DNA from: Arenicella chitinivorans
GTDB lineage: Bacteria; Pseudomonadota; Gammaproteobacteria; Arenicellales; Arenicellaceae
NCBI RefSeq assembly: GCF_014651515.1
Contig: NZ_BMXA01000007.1
Span: 111,716-175,715 of the forward strand
Length of the DNA stretch: 64,000 bases
Direction: 5' to 3'
Both the position numbers and the translations under genes were made by a program. Of this stretch, positions 42,314-50,101 are shown in pieces. Position 1 is the stretch's first letter; each line of letters starts with the position of its first letter. Below the pieces are notes generated by a model, which was given only the letters and a program-made list of their open reading frames with translations, had not been told where the DNA came from and made no database searches.

Positions 42314-42390
42314 GGCGCAGGATGCGCCTGCGTAACCCAGAAATATCAAGAAAACATCAAATCAACTGTCGCTTTTTATAAAATTTAAAC

Positions 42391-42407
42391 TTGGCACGAC
42401 GCTTGCT
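42391..42407 (+). promoter_or_regulatory. Sigma-54 promoter of the nitrate operon
   Basis: TTGGCACGACGCTTGCT contains GG and GC at the -24/-12 positions with the full TGGCAC-N5-TTGC consensus. Transcription would start near 42418. A palindrome GGCGCAGGATGCGCC (42314-42328), about 97 bases upstream of the start, could be an activator (NtrC-type) site; its match to the NtrC consensus is weak. Confidence 0.87.
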
Positions 42408-42421
42408 CAAGGAACTTCGAA

Positions 42422-42486
42422 GGGCTATTGCAATGTAATGCAACGCCCAATCAAACACCTCGAAGAACAATGCCGTTACTCAAGGT
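42422..42486 (+). promoter_or_regulatory. Candidate ANTAR (NasT) target leader, two hexaloop hairpins
   Basis: Hairpin P1 (42422-42448): stem GGGC..TTGCA with TGCAA..GCCC around loop ATGTAA. Eight bases later hairpin P2 (42457-42486): stem ACCT..AAC with GTT..AGGT around loop AATGCC, which has the A1 and G4 expected of ANTAR hexaloops; P1 keeps A1 but not G4. They start within 4 bases of the predicted sigma-54 transcription start. No clear terminator follows in the remaining leader (to 42601), so the control step is uncertain. Confidence 0.6.
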
Positions 42487-42601
42487 AGAGCTTCCCACAT
42501 TTATCGATCGCAGCGGCGTGATCGTGTATCCGTTGATTTAACCTGCTATCGCTAAACACCGGTCTTTTCGGTGACACCGCCACACGCAATCGAGGTCGTT
42601 T

Positions 42602-43969
42602 ATGTGCCGACGTAGTATCTTTCGAATTTTCCTTGTTACCGTTTTTTTCACTTTCATTTCCACTTCGTTGTCAGTCCATGCGGAGATCGGAGAGCCGGAG
42701 AAAGATGAGTTGACGTTCGGTTTTATCAAGCTCACGGACATGGCACCCATCGCAATCGCCTATGAGAATGGGTATTTCGAGGATGAAGGCTTGTACGTGA
42801 CGATCGAAGCACAGGCGAACTGGAAGGTGTTACTTGATGGCGTGATAGATGGAAAGTTAGACGGCGCACATATGTTGGCCGGACAGCCTTTAGCGGCAAC
42901 GATTGGCTTCGGAACCAAAGCCCATATCGTTACCCCATTTTCAATGGATCTGAATGGGAATGGAATCACCGTTTCCAACGAAATCTGGAAGAAAATGAAA
43001 GCGCACATTCCAATGGAAGGCGGCAAGCCAGTTCATCCGATCAAAGCCGATTACCTGAAACCGGTGGTCGATGAGTTCAAGCAAAAAGGTGAGCCTTTCA
43101 AGATGGGTATGGTTTTCCCAGTATCGACTCATAACTACGAATTACGATACTGGCTAGCGGCGGGTGGTATTCATCCAGGCTACTACGCACCGCACAAGGG
43201 CGATACGGCGGGTACGATCGACGCCGATGCCTTGCTGTCGGTTACACCACCACCGCAAATGCCGTCGACTCTGGAGGCTGGGACAATCTACGGGTATTGT
43301 GTTGGCGAGCCCTGGAACCAACAGGCAGTGTTTAAAGGTATCGGTGTGCCGGTGATCACGGATTATGAAATTTGGAAGAACAATCCAGAGAAAGTCTTTG
43401 GAATGACGAAGGAATTTACCGAAAAATACCCAAATACCACGGTGCGCGTTGTCAAGGCACTGATTCGTGCTGCGAAGTGGTTGGATGAAAATGATAATGC
43501 CAACCGTCCCGCTGCGGTAAAAATCTTGTCACAATCGAACTACGTTGGGGCGGACTATGAAGTCATTGCAAACTCCATGACTGGCACCTTTGAATACGAA
43601 AAAGGCGATAAGCGGGCAGTGCCTGATTTCAATGTGTTCTTCCGTTATAACGCCACCTACCCGTATTACTCGGACGCAATCTGGTATTTAACTCAAATGC
43701 GGCGGTGGGGGCAGATATCGGAACCAAAGTCCGACGAATGGTATGTCGAGACCGCCAAGGATGTATATAAGCCGGGCATTTATGCGACTGCAGCCCAAGA
43801 GTTAATCGCAGAAGGATTGATGAAGGCGAATGAATTTCCGAACTTTGCAACCGAAAGTGGCTTCAAACCGGAGCAAACTGAATTTATCGATAACATTAGC
43901 TTTGATGGCAGCAAGCCCAACGCGTATCTAGAAAAATTCGATATTGGTTTAAAAGACGAAACGCTGTAA
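42602..43969 (+). CDS. nrtA: Nitrate ABC transporter substrate-binding protein
   Basis: 455 residues of the NrtA/CmpA family. Signal peptide about 1-26 (ending SVHA), so it is exported rather than the cytoplasmic NasS. Marks: [72 protein letters not shown]. First gene after the sigma-54/ANTAR leader; GAGG is 6 bases before the ATG. Confidence 0.92.
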   Translation: MCRRSIFRIFLVTVFFTFISTSLSVHAEIGEPEKDELTFGFIKLTDMAPIAIAYENGYFEDEGLYVTIEAQANWKVLLDGVIDGKLDGAHMLAGQPLAATIGFGTKAHIVTPFSMDLNGNGITVSNEIWKKMKAHIPMEGGKPVHPIKADYLKPVVDEFKQKGEPFKMGMVFPVSTHNYELRYWLAAGGIHPGYYAPHKGDTAGTIDADALLSVTPPPQMPSTLEAGTIYGYCVGEPWNQQAVFKGIGVPVITDYEIWKNNPEKVFGMTKEFTEKYPNTTVRVVKALIRAAKWLDENDNANRPAAVKILSQSNYVGADYEVIANSMTGTFEYEKGDKRAVPDFNVFFRYNATYPYYSDAIWYLTQMRRWGQISEPKSDEWYVETAKDVYKPGIYATAAQELIAEGLMKANEFPNFATESGFKPEQTEFIDNISFDGSKPNAYLEKFDIGLKDETL

Positions 43970-43999
43970 CCGACCCATTTACGCGCACCGGAGTTATTT

Positions 44000-44998
44000 A
44001 TGACTACGCAGACCCAGCAAGTGCCGCAATCGCGCGCGGCGGATTTACTCAACACCGTCGGACGCGCATTCCGCGCATTCGATGTGAAAGTCATATTTTA
44101 TCCAATCATGGGGCTGGTCGCGTTTTGCATAGTTTGGTCAATAGGCGCGAATCGTATCGATACCTCATTGGGTAAATTTCCAGGCCCTGCGCAAGTTTAT
44201 GAACAGGCAAGCGTGCTGGTGCAGGAGCACCGTGAAACCAAGCAGAAAGCCGATGCATTCTACGAGCGTCAAGAAAAACGAAATGCAGCTAAGCTGGCAA
44301 AAGACCCAAACGCCAAAGTTAAGATCCGTAAGTACACAGGCAAAGAGACCTTCTTTGACCAAATCCTTACTAGCTTGAAAACGGTCATGTTTGGTTTTGT
44401 GATTGCCTCACTCATCGCAGTACCCGCTGGGATAGTGTGTGGATTGAGTGATGGGATCTACAAAGCGGTGAATCCGCTAATACAGATATTCAAACCGGTA
44501 TCACCGCTTGCTTGGTTGCCGCTGATCACCATGGTCGTGAGTGCGGTGTATGTTTCAGAGGACCCGTTCTTTGAAAAATCGTTCCTGAATTCGGCGTTTA
44601 CGGTTGCCTTATGTTGTCTGTGGCCGACGTTGATTAACACCGCAGTTGGCGTGGCGAATGTTGATAAAGATCTTTTGAATGTCAGCCGAGTGATTAAACT
44701 GCCGGCCTTGATGCATGTCCGAAAAATCATTCTTCCAGCGTCTATTCCGATGATTTTTACCGGTTTGCGCCTGTCTTTAGCGACTGGCTGGATGGTATTA
44801 ATTGCGGCGGAAATGCTGTCGCAAAACCCTGGTTTGGGGAAGTTCGTTTGGGACGAGTTCCAAAATGGCTCGTCTAATTCACTGTCGCGAATCATGGTCG
44901 CCGTGATTGTGATTGGCGTAATTGGTTTCGCCTTGGACCGTCTTATTTTGATGGTTCAACGTTGGGTAAGTTGGGACAAATTGGCTGTACTGCGCTAG
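44000..44998 (+). CDS. nrtB: Nitrate ABC transporter permease
   Basis: 332 residues. Six hydrophobic segments. A charged helical insert (about 65-110, RETKQKADAFYERQEKRNAA) separates the first from the rest, as in other proteobacterial nitrate permeases. The EAA-type loop is seen in LNVSRVIKLPALMHVRKIILPASIPMIFTGLRLS. Follows nrtA after 30 bases. Confidence 0.92.
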   Translation: MTTQTQQVPQSRAADLLNTVGRAFRAFDVKVIFYPIMGLVAFCIVWSIGANRIDTSLGKFPGPAQVYEQASVLVQEHRETKQKADAFYERQEKRNAAKLAKDPNAKVKIRKYTGKETFFDQILTSLKTVMFGFVIASLIAVPAGIVCGLSDGIYKAVNPLIQIFKPVSPLAWLPLITMVVSAVYVSEDPFFEKSFLNSAFTVALCCLWPTLINTAVGVANVDKDLLNVSRVIKLPALMHVRKIILPASIPMIFTGLRLSLATGWMVLIAAEMLSQNPGLGKFVWDEFQNGSSNSLSRIMVAVIVIGVIGFALDRLILMVQRWVSWDKLAVLR

Positions 44999-45033
44999 TC
45001 GCAAAAGCCACAAAGGGACACGAGAAAGTAATT

Positions 45034-45891
45034 ATGGCAAAAAAATTCTTAGAAATATCTCAGGTGGGCATTGAGTTTCCGACCCCCAACGGCGTTTTTT
45101 GCGCATTGCGTGGTGTGGATTTCGCGATCAATGAAGGTGAATTTGTATCGATTATCGGGCACTCAGGGTGTGGTAAATCCACGGTCTTGAATATTGTCGC
45201 AGGCCTGTATCAGGCGACCGAAGGCGGCGTTATTTTAGATGGCAAAGAAGTCGATGAACCGGGGCCTGATCGAGCTGTGGTGTTTCAAAGTCACGCGCTC
45301 ATGCCTTGGCTAAGTGTCTATGAAAACGTGGCGCTAGGAGTAGAGCAGGTTTTCAAGGGCAGAAAAAATAGGGCGCAAATGAAGTCCTGGATTGAACATA
45401 ACCTCGAGTTGGTGAAGATGGATCATGCGATGCACAAAATGCCACATGAAATTTCCGGCGGGATGAAGCAGCGGGTTGGCATCGCGCGTTGTTTGGCGAT
45501 GCAGCCGAAAGTGATGCTCATGGACGAACCCTTCGGTGCGTTGGATGCGCTCACCCGTGCGAACTTGCAGGACTCCGTGATGGAAATCCAGAAGGAACTC
45601 AATACTACGGTGATCTTGATCACGCACGATGTCGACGAAGCAGTCTTAATGTCAGACAAGATCGTGATGATGTCGAACGGACCAGCGGCGAGGGTCGGTG
45701 AAATTTTGACAATAGAGCTGCCTAGACCACGAGAACGTCTGGCGCTGGCTAAGAGCGACCAGTTTAACTTTTACCGTCAACAAGTCTTGTCTTTTCTGTA
45801 TGAGAAGAAAGGTGTGGTGGATTTTGATGAAGCCAAGAAACAACGTGCCGTGCCCGATCAGACAAAGGACACAGTTGAAAAAATCAGCTAA
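45034..45891 (+). CDS. nrtC: Nitrate ABC transporter ATP-binding protein
   Basis: 285 residues from ATG 45034 (MAKKFLEISQVGIEF); the frame is open back to 44962 inside nrtB, but that part is not conserved. Walker A GHSGCGKST, signature ISGGMKQRVGIARCL, Walker B VMLMDEPFGALDAL, H-loop ITHDVDEA. No solute-binding domain is fused to it. The symbol follows the three-gene convention; cyanobacterial naming would call it NrtD. Confidence 0.92.
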   Translation: MAKKFLEISQVGIEFPTPNGVFCALRGVDFAINEGEFVSIIGHSGCGKSTVLNIVAGLYQATEGGVILDGKEVDEPGPDRAVVFQSHALMPWLSVYENVALGVEQVFKGRKNRAQMKSWIEHNLELVKMDHAMHKMPHEISGGMKQRVGIARCLAMQPKVMLMDEPFGALDALTRANLQDSVMEIQKELNTTVILITHDVDEAVLMSDKIVMMSNGPAARVGEILTIELPRPRERLALAKSDQFNFYRQQVLSFLYEKKGVVDFDEAKKQRAVPDQTKDTVEKIS

Positions 45892-46006
45892 TAACAACCA
45901 GGTGTGTTCAGTGCCGAACCACTCCATCAATGACTCACTTAGTCCCTTCAAGGTTGAAGTTGCGACGAACTGAATCTCTCCAATTTGTAGAGCGAAATAA
46001 ATACAC

Positions 46007-47197
46007 ATGATGAATAAGCAAAAGAAGCGTATACCGAGTGTGGCTTTGGTATTAGCTAGCGGTTTAATAGGATCTTCCGCATACGCAGATCAGAATGCGG
46101 GCAAATTTTTCGGCGACTTCAGGTTGCGTTACGAAACGGTCGATCAAGATAACGCATTGCGCGATGCAGATGCACTGACCTTACGCAGTCGACTTGGGTA
46201 TAAAAGTCCAACTTGGTCGGGGTTTTCTGCACAGGTCGAAGTCGAAGACAGTACCAGTTTGATTGACGATTTCAGCGTGCCGCCAGCGGGCGTGAAGACC
46301 GGTCAATACTCGGTGATCGCCGACCCAGAAGTGACTGAAATCGATCAGGCGTTTGTGCAGTACAGCAATAATATCGTGACGACCAAACTGGGGCGCCAAG
46401 TGTTTACGCTGGATGGTCATCGTTTTATTGGCCACGTTGGCTGGCGCCAAGATCGACAAACCTTCGATGGTGTTGTGGTGAGCGTTAGACCGAGTGAGTC
46501 TTGGACGACGACGGCGGCGTATATCAATAAGCGAAATCGAATTTTTGCTGAAGAAGCAGACATCGACAGTGACGACATTATTCTAAATGTCGCATACCAA
46601 ACTAAGGTCGGCAAGTTGGTTGGTTACGGCTACTTGCTGGAACAGGACGAAAACCCGAGCTCCGAACTCGATACCTTGGGTGTGAGTTTCACTGGCACCA
46701 CACTGGTTGCGGACAGCAAGATTTTGTACGACGTGGAGTACGCCACACAAGACAAAGCCGGTGCGTTTGATACCGATTACGTCAAATTGGAAGGTGGTGT
46801 CGTGAATGCGGGTCTGACCGCCAAACTTGGTGTGGAAATTCTAGGCTCGGATGATGGACAAGCTGGCTTTTCGACACCCTTGGCGACTTTGCACAAGTTT
46901 AATGGGTGGAGTGACCAGTTCTTGGCCACACCAAACGCAGGTTTAGAAGACATCTATTTCAAGTTAGCGGGTAGCTTGGCAGGCGGGAAATGGCTAGCGG
47001 CATATCACGATTTTTCTTCGGATGTGGCACAAGCAGGTGTTAGCGATCTAGGCGATGAGATCAATCTGCAGTACACACGTGGCATCAACAAATATTTCTC
47101 AGCGGGTATTAAGTATTCGACGTACTCAGCGGGTGACACGGTGTTCGGCAAAGTCGATACCGACAAGCTCTGGGTTTGGGCTGGCGCTAAATTTTAG
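46007..47197 (+). CDS. Alginate-export-type outer membrane porin
   Basis: 396 residues, signal peptide to about AYA (residue 27), then strands typical of an 18-strand barrel: FFGDFRLRYETVDQDN, SRLGYKSPTWSGFSAQVEVE, TTKLGRQVFTLDGHRFIGHVGWRQDRQTFDG, ending LWVWAGAKF. It lies inside the nitrate cluster between nrtC and nirB (13 bases before nirB), so it likely admits nitrate or nitrite. Confidence 0.85.
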   Translation: MMNKQKKRIPSVALVLASGLIGSSAYADQNAGKFFGDFRLRYETVDQDNALRDADALTLRSRLGYKSPTWSGFSAQVEVEDSTSLIDDFSVPPAGVKTGQYSVIADPEVTEIDQAFVQYSNNIVTTKLGRQVFTLDGHRFIGHVGWRQDRQTFDGVVVSVRPSESWTTTAAYINKRNRIFAEEADIDSDDIILNVAYQTKVGKLVGYGYLLEQDENPSSELDTLGVSFTGTTLVADSKILYDVEYATQDKAGAFDTDYVKLEGGVVNAGLTAKLGVEILGSDDGQAGFSTPLATLHKFNGWSDQFLATPNAGLEDIYFKLAGSLAGGKWLAAYHDFSSDVAQAGVSDLGDEINLQYTRGINKYFSAGIKYSTYSAGDTVFGKVDTDKLWVWAGAKF

Positions 47198-47209
47198 AGG
47201 AACAGGCGA

Positions 47210-49738
47210 ATGGCGAAACGTAAGGTAGTTGTAGTTGGTAACGGCATGGTCGGACACCATTATGTCGAAACACTGGCCAACAGCGATATCGAAGCACAGA
47301 TCTGTGTTATTGGTGGTGAAACGCGGCCAGCTTATGATCGCGTCCATTTGTCTGAGGTGTTTGATGGTAAAGTGCCCTCTGATCTGGCATTGACGACTCG
47401 TGAAGCGTACGATGCGCTCGGTGTAGAGGCCCATTTTGGTGATTTCGTCAGCAAGATCGATCGCGAGAATAAACACGTGGTCACAGTAGGCGGGCAGGTC
47501 TTTGAGTATGACAAACTGGTGCTGGCCACCGGTTCTTATCCATTTGTGCCACCCGTGCCAGGACGCGAGCGACCGCATTGTTTAACCTATCGGACGATCG
47601 ACGATCTGGGTGAAATCAAGGCGTCGGCCAAGGGGCAGAAAGTTGGCGTCGTGGTCGGTGGTGGATTGCTGGGTCTGGAGTGCGCCAATGCCTTGAAGAA
47701 TCTAGGGCTGGAGGCACACGTCGTCGAGTTTGCGCCTGGTTTGATGGGCGTGCAACTCGATGATGGCGGAAGTCGCATGTTGCGGCGAAAAATTGAAGCA
47801 CTGGGTGTGCGGGTACATACCAGTAAAGCCACTGAGAAGATTGTCGAAGGCGATGCACATCGACTACGCATGGAGTTTGCCGATGAGACTTCCCTAGAAA
47901 CCGATATGATCGTATTTTCGGCAGGGATTCGGCCCTATGATCAGCTCGCGCGTGATGCGGGTTTGAAGGTCGGTGAGCGTGGTGGTATCGAGATCGATTA
48001 TCATTGTAAGACCTCAGATGAAAACATATTCGCGATCGGTGAGTGCGCGGTATTGGGGAACTTTATTTTTGGTCTGGTGGCACCAGGTTACCGTATGGCC
48101 GAAGCTGCGGTTTCACAACTGAGTGACAATAAAGTGTCGTTTACCGGCGCCGACATGAGCACCAAATTGAAGTTGCTCGGTGTGGATGTCGGCTCAGTTG
48201 GCGACTCAAAGGGCATGGCCGATGGTGCGTTAGCATTTGTGTTCAGTGATGAACGCGAGGAAGTCTATAAGCGCTTGAATGTGTCACCCGATGGCAAATA
48301 CGTGCTCGGCGCCACCTTGGTTGGAGATTGCGACGATTACGACACGATTCTGCAATACTACTTGAACAAGATTGAGCTACCTGAAAACCCGGAGTCATTG
48401 ATCTTGCCAACATCAGATGGTGCTGCACCGACCTTGGGTATGGATGCATTGCCGATGACCGCCTCCATTTGCTCTTGCCACAACGTGACTAAAGGCGACG
48501 TGGTCAATGCCATCGACAACGGCTGTATGAGCTTGGCAGCGGTGAAGTCAGATACCAAAGCTTCGACGGGTTGCGGTGGTTGTGCCGCCTTACTCAAAAA
48601 CGTGGTGGATTTTGAGTTGGCCTCGCGCGGCGTAGAGGTGGATACCTCCATTTGCGCGCATTTCAAATATACGCGCCAAGAACTGTTTACCATTATTCAA
48701 AGCACGCAGACCAAAACCTTTGATCAGTTGCTGGCCAGTCATGGTCAGGGGCGCGGATGCGATATCTGTAAGCCAGCCGTGGCGTCCATTCTTGCGTCCT
48801 TGTGGAACGAGCATGTCTTAGAGTCGGATCTGGTACCGCTACAAGATACCAACGACACCTTCATGGCCAATATGCAAAAAGATGGCACCTACTCGGTAGT
48901 ACCGCGAGTACCGGGCGGTGAGATTTTGCCGGATCAGTTGATTGCCTTGGGCGAGGTGGCAAAGCAGTTTGATTTGTACAGCAAAATCACCGGCGGGCAA
49001 CGTGTGGACTTGTTTGGTGCGCGATTGAATGATTTGCCAGAGATCTGGTCACGTCTGATCGAGGCGGGTTTTGAAACCGGGCATGCCTACGCAAAATCAC
49101 TGCGAACCGTGAAGTCCTGTGTTGGCAGCACTTGGTGTCGTTATGGCGTGCAGGATAGCGTGGGCCAGGCGATCGATATTGAGCATCGATACAAAGGTCT
49201 AAGGTCGCCGCACAAATTAAAGATGGCCGTGTCGGGCTGCACACGAGAGTGTGCGGAAGCGCAGAGTAAAGACGTTGGGATCATCGCCACCGAACACGGT
49301 TGGAATCTGTATGTGTGCGGCAATGGTGGTATGAAACCACGTCATGCTGATCTATTTGCGACCGACTTGGACACCGCAACCCTGATCAAATACATCGATC
49401 GATTTTTGATGTTCTATGTGCGGACGGCCGACCGCCTCCAGCGCACGTCAGTGTGGTTGGAGAGTCTGGAAGGCGGATTACCCTATTTACAGGACGTGAT
49501 TATTAACGACTCGCTTGGAATTGCTGGAGACCTTGAGCGTCAAATGCAGCATGTGATTGACACCTACCAATGCGAATGGAAAACGGCGCTGAGTGATGAC
49601 GAAAAACTCAAACGTTTTCGCCACTTCGTGAATTCGGATCAATCCGATGACAACGTGGTGTTTGTGGAAGAGCGAGGTCAAAAGCGCCCGGCAGATCTGC
49701 AGGAAAAAGCGCAAAAAACCTTAAAAGCCGTGTCGTAA
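47210..49738 (+). CDS. nirB: NADH-dependent nitrite reductase large subunit
   Basis: 842 residues. N-terminal FAD/NAD module (VVVGNGMVGHHYVE, VVGGGLLGLECANAL), BFD-like [2Fe-2S] cysteines (CSCHN...TGCGGCAALL) and a second cysteine pair (GCDICKPAV), then sulfite/nitrite reductase ferredoxin-like domains and the siroheme-4Fe4S cysteines in SCVGSTWCRYG and AVSGCTRECAEAQ. Reduces nitrite to ammonium. Confidence 0.95.
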   Translation: MAKRKVVVVGNGMVGHHYVETLANSDIEAQICVIGGETRPAYDRVHLSEVFDGKVPSDLALTTREAYDALGVEAHFGDFVSKIDRENKHVVTVGGQVFEYDKLVLATGSYPFVPPVPGRERPHCLTYRTIDDLGEIKASAKGQKVGVVVGGGLLGLECANALKNLGLEAHVVEFAPGLMGVQLDDGGSRMLRRKIEALGVRVHTSKATEKIVEGDAHRLRMEFADETSLETDMIVFSAGIRPYDQLARDAGLKVGERGGIEIDYHCKTSDENIFAIGECAVLGNFIFGLVAPGYRMAEAAVSQLSDNKVSFTGADMSTKLKLLGVDVGSVGDSKGMADGALAFVFSDEREEVYKRLNVSPDGKYVLGATLVGDCDDYDTILQYYLNKIELPENPESLILPTSDGAAPTLGMDALPMTASICSCHNVTKGDVVNAIDNGCMSLAAVKSDTKASTGCGGCAALLKNVVDFELASRGVEVDTSICAHFKYTRQELFTIIQSTQTKTFDQLLASHGQGRGCDICKPAVASILASLWNEHVLESDLVPLQDTNDTFMANMQKDGTYSVVPRVPGGEILPDQLIALGEVAKQFDLYSKITGGQRVDLFGARLNDLPEIWSRLIEAGFETGHAYAKSLRTVKSCVGSTWCRYGVQDSVGQAIDIEHRYKGLRSPHKLKMAVSGCTRECAEAQSKDVGIIATEHGWNLYVCGNGGMKPRHADLFATDLDTATLIKYIDRFLMFYVRTADRLQRTSVWLESLEGGLPYLQDVIINDSLGIAGDLERQMQHVIDTYQCEWKTALSDDEKLKRFRHFVNSDQSDDNVVFVEERGQKRPADLQEKAQKTLKAVS

Positions 49739-49765
49739 TCAAGTTCATCCGTGGAGAAACAATCA

Positions 49766-50101
49766 ATGGGCGCGCAAAAATTATGTAACAAAAATGATCT
49801 GGTGATTAACTCCGGTGTGTGTGCACTGGCACAGGTGAATGGTCAGCCACAACAGCTTGCAGTGTTCTATCTGCCAGACACCGAACAGCAGGTGTTTGCT
49901 ATCCATAACTGGGACCCTTTAGGGCGTGCCAATGTGTTGTCGCGGGGTATCGTCGGCAGCATCGACAATGAACTTGTGGTCGCATCGCCGTTGTATAAGC
50001 AGCACTTTTCGCTCACCACGGGTGAGTGCCTGGAAGAAGATATCTCGGTGCCAACGTTTGCCGTCACGCTGTCGGGTGACGACGTGTTGCTCTCGGCATA
50101 G
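49766..50101 (+). CDS. nirD: Nitrite reductase small subunit
   Basis: 111 residues from ATG 49766 (MGAQKLCNKNDLV), with GGAG about 10 bases upstream; GTG 49751 would place the start within that site. Rieske-like fold without the cluster ligands, as usual for NirD (IHNWDPLGRANVLSRGIVG, VASPLYKQHFSLTTGEC). The nasA start follows directly. Confidence 0.93.
   Translation: MGAQKLCNKNDLVINSGVCALAQVNGQPQQLAVFYLPDTEQQVFAIHNWDPLGRANVLSRGIVGSIDNELVVASPLYKQHFSLTTGECLEEDISVPTFAVTLSGDDVLLSA

Noticed and set aside
42314..42328. Palindrome as a confirmed NtrC site
   Set aside because: It fits in position but not well in sequence, so it is mentioned only as a candidate in the promoter entry.
42487..42601. 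Terminator at the end of the nitrate leader
   Set aside because: Short stems such as CACCG/CGGTG near 42560-42576 have no T-run; I could not support an attenuator.
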